This document shows positions 37,001 through 47,491 of a stretch of 64,000 nucleotides of DNA, in pieces. The translations under genes and the position numbers were made by a program. Positions within the stretch are counted from its first letter, which is position 1. Each line of letters begins with the position of its first letter. The stretch is from Caenorhabditis remanei (lineage: Eukaryota; Nematoda; Chromadorea; Rhabditida; Rhabditidae): assembly GCF_010183535.1 (NCBI RefSeq), contig NC_071329.1:9672001-9736000 (forward strand), given 5' to 3'. Below the pieces are notes generated by a model that made no database searches, was not told the DNA's origin, and was given only the letters and a program-made list of their open reading frames with translations.

Positions 37001-38149
37001 AAATAATTATGTTGCAGGTATTTTCTGAGTTAGAATAACTGCGATGAATACTTTACGCCGTTTGAAAACTAAGCCAAAAGCTCGTGTCAAATGGTTTTAG
37101 GAAAAGGTTGCAACCAGTAACGTTCAAGACAAAAACTGGAACTGGAGATGACGCCGTTCATTCTCGATCTTTTTGCTGATTTGTATGAGATTGCTCGAAA
37201 GAGAATGTGATTAAAATCTGATGAAATAATATTACACACAATGTCTTGAATGTTTGGTTACAATTTCGCTCATAAAATAAGAAAAAACAAGATGAAAAGA
37301 ATGAAAAAGAGTTTAAGGTACAGCATAATGTGGTGGGAAGGTGCATGGCGGAGAAGAAAGTCGGGGATAGTACAAATACTTCCAAACATGGCCCCGATTT
37401 GTTTGTCCATTGTCTTCGACCTTCTCCGTCCGTTCGATTCACTGAGCCACTTAGGTCACACTTGGCGGCAAATCTGCAAGTCTCGTAGATGAACACCTTT
37501 TGCGGCGTGACATGAAATCATTTTACACTTGTTTCAGGCATGTAAATGAACAGAGTCAAGGAAACTTGCGTTATGAGCAGTTCACAAAAAAGACATTGCT
37601 ACATGATTCATCGTGTGAAGGATACAACTGTATCGGTCTGTACAGGATGTTTTTATTTCTTTACTTTTCAAATGACCTCTTCACATTACTGTAACTGGCT
37701 ACGATATGATACTCAAAACTTCCAAGTGACCTTCTTTATGAGTTGGTCATTCTTACTGCTCTACCTACATAAATTGAATAATTCTTCCTGAAAAAACAAG
37801 AAAGACTGAACTTTTATGGAGAGGGTGCTCTTATATTGAAGAATTTTTCCTTGTGTCTACTTTCTGGTTCCTTATCGATTAAATACAAGACCTTCTCTGA
37901 TCTTTGAAATATTTCTATAAATGTTTGGAATCAAACTTTCACCGACATGAAATCACTTAGTTTATCAACACGTTGATAGTCAGTGACATTAACAGATTGC
38001 ACCGAAACTGTCCATGAAATATAGTGATATCATATATAAACTCCCCCATAAACCTTCCAAATTAGATGTTGGTTATTTGATCTTTTCAGATTCACTGATA
38101 ATGATTCCGTTTATAAACTTTCCTAAAAAGTTTAAGAACAGATAGGAAG
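28056..38149. other. About 10 kb without a supportable gene
   Basis: This separates the WH2 gene start from the ShK gene. The first ~55 bases are the WH2 gene's 5' UTR, preceded by a TTTTTCCAG acceptor near 28110. A GTGAGT donor at about 29460-29467 (antisense), preceded by a short Lys-rich frame, could be an upstream exon of that gene. The rest is marked by GA-rich plus-strand tracts (about 29500-29640, 30980-31030, 34900-35000) and a GC-richer patch at about 32825-32900. Open frames are all under 110 codons, Phe/Ser/Lys-rich and unspliced, so I reject them. The size suggests regulatory DNA or unrecognised non-coding transcripts. Confidence 0.5.
38094..38149 (+). promoter_or_regulatory. Proximal promoter of the ShK gene with GATA motifs
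   Basis: ACTGATAA near 38094 matches the intestinal GATA factor consensus (TGATAA). A second GATA core (AGATAG) lies about ten bases before the ATG. A TATAAAC sequence lies between them near 38112. Such an arrangement fits gut expression under ELT-2-type factors. This is inference from motif match and gene type. Confidence 0.5.
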
Positions 38150-38543
38150 ATGCGTTACCTTGTTGTGTTTTCGTTGGTGTTGGTGGCGTATGTTGCATCA
38201 GAGTCTTGTCAAGATACGAGACCAACTTGTCCATCATTGAAGAACTTTTGTAACGAAGGTGATGTCAAAAGGTTAGTTTAAACAGCACAGTTTGATATTC
38301 TCATTCTAATCAATGTTTTTTTTATTTTAGTAGTTGTCAAAAGACTTGTGGTGTCTGTGTGACTGATACTCCGTTTCAATGCGTGGACAAACTACAATTC
38401 TGTCCAAACTATTTCCAACAATGCCATGATGAGAACATTGCAGAGTAAGGGAAAACGTACCACTCCAGTTACAAAAGCTATGAATTTTCAGACAATGCCC
38501 CAAAACCTGCAACGTTTGTGGAACTACTACAAAGCCATTGTGA
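38150..38543 (+). CDS. Secreted protein with two ShK (SXC) domains
   Basis: Exons 38150-38271, 38331-38444 and 38492-38543 give 95 residues. Residues 1-17 form a hydrophobic signal peptide (MRYLVVFSLVLVAYVAS). Two six-cysteine ShK repeats follow: the first from CQDTRPTC to CQKTCGVC, the second from CVDKLQFC to CPKTCNVC, with a short Thr-rich tail. Each repeat shows the CxxxC-xxC ending typical of nematode SXC domains. The length and domain layout fit C. elegans T24B8.5, a known PMK-1 p38-dependent immune effector reporter gene, and the gene order agrees. ShK folds also occur in channel-blocking peptides and as protein-binding modules; no activity is claimed here. AATAAA lies at 38578-38583. 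Confidence 0.93.
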
Positions 38544-38577
38544 TCAGTCCGATGGTTTAACTTCTGAATTGTCTTAA

Positions 38578-38583
38578 AATAAA
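38578..38583 (+). terminator. Poly(A) signal AATAAA of the ShK gene
   Basis: AATAAA 35 bases after the stop codon. Confidence 0.75.
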
Positions 38584-38837
38584 CGATTATTCCTCAAGAG
38601 TTAAATCCCTTCATTTTTCTGTTCCGGTTGATATTCGAATGTGATGGCATGCGTTGGACATCAGTAGTTTTCTTTATTTGCATAGAAGAAGTCAAGTATA
38701 AGGTTAGGTCAACTTTGCGGGACTTCCAATTGTTAGTTTATCATCAATCACATAATTAGGCACTAATCCCCACATTATTTGACATATTTTGGTTTGAAAA
38801 TGTTTGGAAAAGTTGAATCTGAACAGGTTGAACAAAG

Positions 38838-38890
38838 CCAGCTGGGAGTTTCAGAACCAGTTGGGAATTTCAAAACCAGTTGAGAATTAT
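38838..38890. repeat. Short tandem repeat, 19-bp unit, about 2.8 copies
   Basis: Units begin at 38838, 38857 and 38876, with consensus CCAGTTGGGAATTTCARAA and a few substitutions between copies. Confidence 0.75.
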
Positions 38891-41529
38891 CTTTCTTTAA
38901 AAGCTTTCTTCAGCTCGCGAGTCTTATAAAAATTCAGACCAATGCACTCAATTCAGTTGACTCTCTTCTCGATGGATCGGCTCAAACACTAAGAAGCACC
39001 TATTCGGAACCTTCTTTCTTTTTTCCTTTGTCTCCTTTTTTGGATAATCTCCATCTCGTTAGCGTGTTATCCTCTCTCGTTTCTTTAGATTGGACATGTC
39101 AATCGGCACGCTTTGATCTATCAGAACTCGCTACATATCCATGTAATTATTCATATATTTCTAATTATAACTATATACCAGAGAGCATGATTTATGCTTT
39201 TTCTTCTGCATTCGAGAAGAAAAGGTTTTATGATCTCCCTTTCTCTCCCTCTCTCTGCTTCTAATCCCTAGATGACCTTATTCCGCGAGAGAGAACAGAA
39301 AAAGACCACCAATGAAATGGTAATAATGCTCTCTCCCTATCTGCTAGTAGTGTCGTTTTTCTATCCGAAAAAACTTTGTTCATAGACAACCATTACATTC
39401 TCTCTTTTTTGTATCTCTTTTCATACTCACACCTGCAAACGGAAAGTGCGACGATTTGAAACTAGCAATTAGAGAAAGAGAGAAACAATGGATAATGAAC
39501 TTATTGTGAGGAAGAGGGTGATCACTTGAGGTTTTGGAAATACAACAATTAGAAAAGAAGACGCATTGTTTCGATGTGTCGAGTTTTGTGATTGTGATGA
39601 GTCGAGTGGGTTCTGTAATTATAGATGTGGATTCATGCAACGTTGTTTGAGGTCAAGATGGTGAGAAGTCAATATAGACAATATTGGTTAACGGACACAT
39701 CAAAAAAAAAAAGTCATTCTGGCACTGTCACCTTTGGCAACTATGACACTTTTGGATGAGACGAGGTTACGTTGCTCAGGAAATTGTGAGTCCCACGAAG
39801 TTTTTCATCTAGAAAATGACCAGTTTTCAGAAATGTCTCTTAACTTTATATAAATTAATTGCAGATAGGGAAGCTTCTTATATAAAAGGGGTGACCCTCC
39901 GGTCATTCAGATCTTACGGTAGTCTTCCCATGCACCTTGGCTGTCTCTAAAGTTGTTTTTTTTTTCAATGAGTAAATCGAAAACATTACGGAACCCCAAT
40001 ACACTAACGACCTTGCTGTTTTCTTCTAAAAACATTTTTTAATCCAAACATACCTCCCATTCTCGTGTCTGTGTCCCTCTTGGTCTCCTACTTAATCTCA
40101 ACAATTCCCTCCGCTTTCCCGTTTCTCTCCCGTACATTTTCTACATTTCCCTATCAAAATTACACCCTTCGCTGAGCCCTCATTTCCTCTCCGGTAAATC
40201 CCGAAATCCGCATAGAGCAGTGGTCCCGTAATTAGTATTGTGTAACTCGTTTCTCTCTCCATGGGCCGTGTTTCTAATGTATGGTAGAGTAGCCAGGGGA
40301 GGGGACACCTTTTCCTGCTCAAAATCATACGGTCTCTGAAGCTCAGTGCCCACGTGTGTACATGCACATACAATACGGTCCACACCTGCTATTTGATTAA
40401 TTTATGCGAGAGTGAGATTCCGAGAGAAAAATGGGAGGAAGGAGATGTAGCAAATGAACAGAAGAAGAAGAAGAAAAGGGAGGAGGTGAAATGATTTGAA
40501 AATTGCTCTACACTTATGTATTCAATAGACTTGTTTCTTATGTTCACAGATGGCACACAATGAATTTAGGAATCATTTATCTCTGCCGAATCTAAGCTCA
40601 CTTTCCCTTCTTAGCCTGGCCGGATCTGATATCAGAATATGTATAATTGGATTATCATTAGAGCGTATATAGTGATCTGTTCTCAGCTTCCAGGTCATTT
40701 CTTAAGAATAACATGGTTTATAATCCCGTTCACATTACGATACAGCACAAATGATGCAACGTGGATTACATGTTACGGTATCAATTCGTGGTGATTCATT
40801 CGATTTCCACTTCACTTGACACCTGTAGAAGTACATGCATATCCAGAGCCCTCTTCAACTGTTTTTTGTCCACTATGCAATTCGTCAACGTCTTCATTCT
40901 CTCCTCTTTCTGAATACTATTCTCACTCGCCGCTGCTTGACTAATGAGCACGTTCGAGTGTGCCCTTTTGCGGGTGTCAATTAGAATTCGCAAAGACGCG
41001 GACTACCAAAAAACACGACCAGTCAACATGAAAAACGAAGCAAAAAAAAGAGAAAGAATAGGAAAGATTGACGAGTTGAGAGCCTTCTTTCGATTTGCAT
41101 TTGATCGAACGTTCACTCCATTTCTCTCTTTTTTCCTCTTTCTTCCCCTACTGACCCACATTTTGGAGCACTTCTTTTTTGGGTGTAAATGGGGAAAATA
41201 TGGATGAGGTCAAGTTGTTTAGAAGGGGTGTAAATGGAGACTATACAGTTTCTTGTCAATGCCGAAAAGAAGAAGACACACAAGGATTAGGTTACGAGAG
41301 TGATGCCGCCGATAAGTGCGAAGAGTTCTTCCTGGAAGCATAAATGGAAACAAACATATCTATTATTAATGTTTATTCAATAATATTTTACAAGAAAGGG
41401 AAATATGAGATCGAAATTAATTTGAATTAACTTAAAAACGAAAATGATTTCTGAAAATCTTTTGGGAAACGGTAAAGAGTTCGGTGGACCCGCGTATAGC
41501 TAAAAAATAAAAAGAAAGAATGACCAACT

Positions 41530-42149
41530 TTAGAAATTTTCTCCTTGAGAGTAGTAAGAGCTATGATCTCCAGAGTTAGAAGCAGTCGAAGATGCAGATG
41601 AAGAGCTCTCCTGACTGGAATAGTATTGTGAAGTTATTTCATATTTGAGAGAAGTCATTTGAGGTGCTGGATAGTATGGAGAGATGTAAGTTGGAGATGG
41701 TGTATGTGCCATCATCATTGGTTGTGGATAAATTGGAGATTGCTCAGGAGTTGGGAAATCAACAGCCATCGGCATCATTCCAAGTGTCTCCTGGAGTTGT
41801 TGAATGTAACGGGCGGCTTCTTTCAATGTTTCAACCTTTAAATAAGGAATAATTAATGATAAAAAATTACGTTTGCTGACTGAAGTTTTTTGACTTACTT
41901 TTGACATTTTTGCTTTTGTTCCTGGAGATTTTTGAATTCTCTTCTGGAGATCTTGGAATCCTTGGTTGACCTGAACAACAGGAAATAGATTGAAGTTGAA
42001 GAGAAGAATGAAGAACTTACCATGTCAACTCTTTTTCGTTCTCTCGCATTTCTTTTCTGCTTGTTCTTTATGTCATATTTGCTTGAAGACGGAATTTTGG
42101 TAAGAGAAGAAGACGTTGAGGAAGACGGTTCAGAAGTAGATGCAGTCAT
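41530..42149 (-). CDS. hlh-3: Achaete-scute family bHLH factor HLH-3
   Basis: Proneural transcription factor; the family forms E-protein heterodimers on E-boxes to drive neuron specification. Exons 42021-42149, 41899-41970 and 41530-41835 give 168 residues, close to the C. elegans HLH-3 length. A Ser/Thr-rich N-terminus precedes the basic region (KRNARERKRVDMVN, about residues 33-46), helix 1 (GFQDLQKRI), loop and helix 2 (MSKVETLKEAARYIQQLQ, ending near 85). The tail is Pro/Ser/Tyr-rich with FPTPEQSPIY and TPSPTYISPYY. The basic-region Glu needed for CANNTG contact is present (ARER). The ATG follows a TTCTCAG acceptor by one base, indicating likely trans-splicing. Confidence 0.93.
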
Positions 42150-43750
42150 TCTGAGAATATACATTATTTTCAGAAGAAAAGTGCAGATAGAGGGCAAGAT
42201 AATAGAATGATAAATTGAACTATTGAACGATGTGTAATGAAATAGAGTGATCCGTTACCCTAAAACGGGAAGACAATACGCAAACGCGCGCGCGGGAAAG
42301 TAGGCGTGGTCGAGAAGGACACAGCGACGGAGTAAGGGAAAGGGGGAGGGAACCACATGAGAAATAAGGAGGGTGGCATGGAATATGGGAATTTTGGGAA
42401 GAGGAAGAAAAGTTTTATTGGATATGTGATAATTGAAGAAAGTAGAAGGGAGATTAAAGACAAAACGGGCAATAAGCAAGTCTGAATGACTGATGAACTT
42501 CGATTATTGGGATTATTCAGACAGTAAAACATCTTTCAAATGGATAATCACAAGAACACTTGGGAACTCTCAATGCATCAGAAACAAGATTTACAGTTTT
42601 ATTCGAATTCCTCTGAATTGTTGTTTCTTGTTTGCCCAGTTTCAATATTGTTCTCAAAACGGAATTCAATTTAATTGAAATATAAACATGATTGTAATCC
42701 ATAAAATGCGACCTAATGAGATGAAATGGGTGGTAACCGTCGATCACAGTTTATGGTTATGAGCCTATTCGTCTCTCTTCTTATTTCGACATTCAAATGT
42801 GTTCAGCTATAAATAAAAGGGAAAAACACTCGAAAAACGAAAAGAATAGATGCTTGCGAGCTGTCAATTATACGCACTAATGATACTGTAATTGACTATA
42901 CCTCTTTTCGTGTCGGCTCATGCTCACTTGAGCTCTTTTTAATGGTAACCGACAAACGGAAGGAAGGCAATGAGCGAGAAGCTGAATGAACAAAAAGAGA
43001 ACAATCGAAAGAGTGCAAATTCCCATCTTTTATATATTCCTTTTATAGTACCGATTGAGGTTTTAACGACGAGAGTATAAACAAATAACACCCAAAAACA
43101 ATGGTATAAGGTGTTAAAGGAAACGAGATGACACTGGGAAATGACCCACTGGCCTTGGTACCAGTTAGTATCTTCTTCTTTTTCGAATTGTGTGTTTTAC
43201 GTATTTAAAAATTGATTATCTCTGACACCTCCTCCATCTTTTTGCGGCATCGGTGCCAATATCCCGCTGAGTTCGAATACTAATAGAAAGTATGTGGTAT
43301 GGGGAGAATCAGACAATTCCGATATACTCAAACGACCTCTCTATCATTATTTGAAATTCAATTCAATTCAAAAACCTACCGGCGAAAAATTGAAAACCCC
43401 TTATTGTACCGTGGGAAACAAACGAAGACTAATTAACAATGAAGGTATCATCACATTGCTCTTGTTTGTGTTATTTCTTTTTGTAAAAAAACTGACAGAA
43501 TACACAATAATGAGATCATTTGAGTAACATATCCTGAAAATGTGAGAATGGGAGAATGGGAACGGTTCACAAGAGGTCGATGGGAAGACAGAACCAATAA
43601 CTGTCAGGCTACTATTCCCGCGGGAAAAAAATGGAGAATTTAATCGGTATGACGGACGGCCCATACTCCAAAGTATAATTTAAAGAAGAGTCAATTGGGT
43701 TCAAGAGTTTTATTTGAAACACGAAGAATGGCTGAATTGGTTGTCGGTAC
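42150..43750. other. Intergenic: hlh-3 upstream region and MSP 3' flank
   Basis: Includes the presumed hlh-3 promoter. A GC-richer CGCGCGCG stretch lies near 42280-42295. I see no gene, and candidate motifs are too common to call singly. Confidence 0.5.
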
Positions 43751-44183
43751 TTATGGGTTGTACTCAATTGGAAGATTCTTACGACGGACCATACCGTCTC
43801 CTTGGAACCATTCACGACGGAATTGCTTGGCGGCACCATCCGGGGTGTTGGTCCACTCGACGGTGATACGGTCGTTGTTTGTGTCCTTAAATAGAGAAGA
43901 GAGATCTCAGCTACAACTCGATATAAATAAATACCTCTTGTCCGAAAGCGAAGGCATCGCAGGAAACGGCAAGAAGGACAGCCTCCTTTGGGTCGAGGAC
44001 TCCACATGGTGGATCAACTCCGAGACGCTTCATGTTGGTGGTCTTGATACCGTATCCGATACGACGAGCAGATGAGTTGATCACCTTGATGTGATAGGTG
44101 TGCTTGTCGTCGTACGGGGCATTGAAGACGATCTTGGCGTTGGGCTGGGTTTGGATGTCTCCTGGTGGGACTGATTGAGCCAT
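43751..44183 (-). CDS. Major sperm protein (MSP)
   Basis: Cytoskeletal protein that polymerises to drive amoeboid sperm crawling and also acts as an extracellular signal for oocyte maturation. Exons 43935-44183 and 43751-43885 give exactly 127 residues, the family length. It begins [20 protein letters not shown] and ends [13 protein letters not shown], with the usual core [18 protein letters not shown] and [17 protein letters not shown]. The protein is complete. A 49-bp intron separates FGQE from DTNNDR. MSPs are a multigene family, so I give no number. Confidence 0.97.
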
Positions 44184-44275
44184 TGCGATTTGATTGAGTG
44201 ATACTCGATGGAGAGACGGGTGAAGCTTCCATCCTTTATACGGAATTCTTATCTCTGCTCCATATCTTTGTTCCA
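44184..44275 (-). promoter_or_regulatory. MSP proximal promoter with GATA site
   Basis: Antisense AGAGATAAG near 44247-44256 matches WGATAR. Known MSP promoters depend on GATA sites bound by ELT-1. A TATA-like TATAAAGG lies between it and the start codon near 44231-44240. Confidence 0.5.
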
Positions 44276-44688
44276 GATTCCTTGAAAGGTGAGAAGAGAG
44301 AAGGGTCACGGAGAAATCCTTTTTTTATAATTGAATGGGTCAATAAAAGGAAATCTTCAATCTGTTTTGGGAAAGTTCACGCAAATAACTGCGTTTAGAA
44401 ATTATTTGCGTTATTCTAATCTCTTGTGATAGGGATTTCCAGAATAGAAACTATCGATCCATTTTTCCAACTAGTAGACAAATACCTGCGTCTCTCCAAT
44501 TTTCATCAAAAAACTAGTTTATCAAAGATTTATTTTTATTATTACTTCAAACGAGAGTGATAACAACGTTGACGTGTCATGAGACATTTGATAAGATAAC
44601 TTGATCAAATTTCATTTCAAATTGATTTATTTCAAACTCAAATTCCTACTGATAAACCCGTAATATATGTACACCAAAAAACGAAAAG
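44276..44688. other. Short intergenic gap
   Basis: AT-rich DNA between the MSP promoter and the 3' end of the tetraspan gene. Nothing else is recognised. Confidence 0.5.
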
Positions 44689-45446
44689 TTAGAAGTCATT
44701 ATCATTTCCATATCCTTGCAATGCTCTCAAAAGTTTCCAGTATCTGTAGATGATGACTGTGGCAAATCCACGTGCAACAAACCAAACGAGAAGAATCGAA
44801 CCCATTATGATTCCAAATAATCTTGCATTCCATTCACTTCCCTTGTATTGAAGAATGTCATTAGTATATGCATACGGAACAACTGATAAACAGAAGAAAC
44901 CGATTGCCAGAACAACATCCCAAAGGAAAGTGAGAGTCTGAAATTTGTAGAAATTGAAATTTAAAAAAAGTTCATTTTGTTGTCAAGAATCTGATATTGT
45001 AGTGAAACTAACCAGGAAAATCAGATGAGTTTGAAGGAATTTATGAGCCTCATTAACAACTCCATACCACAGAATAATCACTTGTGCTGTTAACATGATA
45101 AGGTTAACACCTGTGAAGACGACACTCCCTGAAAACATTATTTGGTGAAGAAAGAGAAAGTACAAAACTTGCATGCTTTCTGATGATGAACAATTGCAAA
45201 AAGAAGGAGAATACCGTAGTAAGCCCAGTAAAAAACTTCCATAACTCCAATTAGAATACACGCATTCTGAAAGCATTCTGAATATGAGAATCTTGGAATT
45301 ATCAAATATATAATTAAGGACTTTTTCAAATAGTTCAATTCCTTTCTCACCTTGTAAGTAAGTTTTCCACAACAAACTTTCTTCTCTTCTTCATAATAAA
45401 CATCCCTCATCGGAGTCATCTTATAGGTCATCGGTGCGTTGTTCAT
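44689..45446 (-). CDS. Four-pass membrane protein, DUF7027/LAPTM-like
   Basis: Four exons (45351-45446, 45164-45266, 45013-45128, 44689-44937) give 187 residues. Residues 1-32 are a polar N-terminus ending in a CCGKLTYK motif. Four hydrophobic segments follow: about 33-58 (NACILIGVMEVFYWAYYGIL), 66-90 (SVVFTGVNLIMLTAQVIILW), 100-122 (LIFLTLTFLWDVVLAIGFF) and 141-165 (LFGIIMGSILLVWFVARGF). The tail ends in LLRALQGYGNDNDF. The CC-motif before TM1 and the four-TM layout resemble nematode DUF7027 proteins related in shape to LAPTM4. An endolysosomal location is plausible but unproven. It has no recognised catalytic residues. Confidence 0.82.
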
Positions 45447-47491
45447 TCTGAAAAATGCTATGAGAACAATTTCAATTAGAAATAGGACATAATTCAAATG
45501 GAGAGAGAAAAAAGAAATAATTTTTTTTTGAAAATTTTTCAATGGAAGTTCAAGTAGCTTTACCGTAATCCTTTAAGTACATAATTACCAATTTTCACAT
45601 TATTGTCTACTTTCTCAGCCTAGTTTCAGCACTTACCAATTTCATAATCTTAAACCTTTCGGAAATAATTGACTAGTATAATGGAGCAGTTGTATACTAA
45701 ATGACCAATGAATACTGAACTCCCTCACTATATACTTGTTTTCTGTTTTCCTTATCACCAACAGGCTCATGATATCATTGTGAAAAGGTAAAGAGTTTTA
45801 GAGGAACATAATTTAAAAGTCGAGTATATATGACTCAAAACGAAGAAAAAACAAACAAAAGAGTGAGTCCGAAAGTGCAAAAAGCAAACAAATAATAGTT
45901 TCTCTCTCTCCGAGAAATTCAATTATTTCTCACTTTCTGATCCACTAATATTGTTTGGAAACCTTTTACTGTTGTAATATCATCAGATGTGTCTTCTGAA
46001 GGGTGAAAAATGATGGGTTGTTGAGAAGAAGAGAGAGATAAAAGGCATAGAAACAGGACAGTTCTATCAATGATTATTACTTCTTTGCGTCTCTTTTCTC
46101 TTCTTTTTAATTCTGAACTTCGAGCGAAGATCGGAAAAAAGAAGAAAAAGAAGAAGATGGTGATGTTGATGAAGACAAAGATTGTTTTTTTTATCGAGAG
46201 AATGAATTCATCTAGTTTTCAGAACAACTAGAATTGCTAATTGTTTCAAATATGTTTCGAATTAGAAATGGGTTGTTATCCATATGGATTCAATGAATTC
46301 TATGAGAGATTAAAAAAGAATTGAGAAGAGAAAAAAGGAGAGTTTTGAAGGTTTGAATACGTGTGAGCGAACTAGAGTATTCATTGAAAAAAGAAGGTCA
46401 GAATAAACAGAAAATAAGGAAAATATATTTTAAAACTAGATGGGACTGAAAAACCATTGAACTTTAAAGATCTTCATTCAATTTTTGACTTTTAATCTCA
46501 AAAACTACAGTAACTTCCTTTTCTAAATAATACTGTATCTCTCAGTTTTCCCAGAGTAAAATCTCCCCATTCCTGATTGAAAGAACAAATAAAAACTCAC
46601 TTGGATTTCATTTTTCCTTCAAAAGTTCTCCAACGAAGACCAGTGATTAATCTGAAAATAATCGAAAAACAATTCAAGTCATAGAATATATCTTGTTTCT
46701 TCAAAAAAAGAAAGAAGTTCAACTCAAAAAAGTTGAGAGAATGTTGACAATTTTGGAGCAACAGAGACCCCCATTTGACTCGTTTTTCTCTAGAATTCCC
46801 ACCAGACAAAACGTTGTTTATAGTCTGGTTCCAGCTGTTTCAATTCAATAGGAAATTAGTTGAAACAGAGAAAAAGAATCGCTTTCGAATCGGAAAAAGC
46901 GAAAAGCGTCGGATAAAAAGATTCTGGTGTTTGGATTTCATCAACACGACAATTATTACAACAAGTGGTTGTCAAACAGACAAAAAGTCGACGGAAACTC
47001 TTTCATTTCTCATCAAATGAATGCACATTTTGTTATCAGTTCTGAGGAGGTGGCAATATGTGAATACACATGGAAATGACTCAATTCTGAATCATTTCTC
47101 GCACATAACTCCTTTCTTGGTCGAACGGTGGAGACCACCAAGTTCCCTTCCTAATCTTTTATTCAAATTTGTTGTTCTTTTTTGAATAAAAAAAAGTTTC
47201 CATAGGCATGAGTAAGTGTATAATATTTTATGACAAATCTCTGTAATAAATAAATTAATTTTTCGGTGAAGAATGAACTCACAAAATGATATAAATCTAT
47301 TAAGAAAAGCATTTACAGTATTGTTTTGGCTGGAAAAAGTGAAAAACTAATATAATGACAAAATGACTGGAAATGGGAAAAAGAAATGAGCAAGGGGGAA
47401 AGAATGGTCGCAGACTAGTAAAGAAAGTTATGCAAAATGTACAACATGAAAAAGATATTGACCAGATGGCCAGGAAAAATAAAGAAAATGA
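45447..47491. other. Intergenic region upstream of the tetraspan gene, 3' of clh-5
   Basis: AT-rich with GAAGAAGA tracts near 46135-46175. Frames at 46597-46809 and 46775-47020 are unspliced and compositionally non-coding. No gene is supported. Confidence 0.5.

Larger units (their letters stand above)
38544..41529. other. Intergenic region between the ShK gene and hlh-3
   Basis: Both neighbours end here (convergent). It contains the ShK poly(A) signal, the 19-bp tandem repeat, CTCT-rich sequence and a CACGTG E-box near 40350. Frames such as 39028-39264 and 40944-41207 are low-complexity and unspliced, so no gene is called. Confidence 0.5.
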
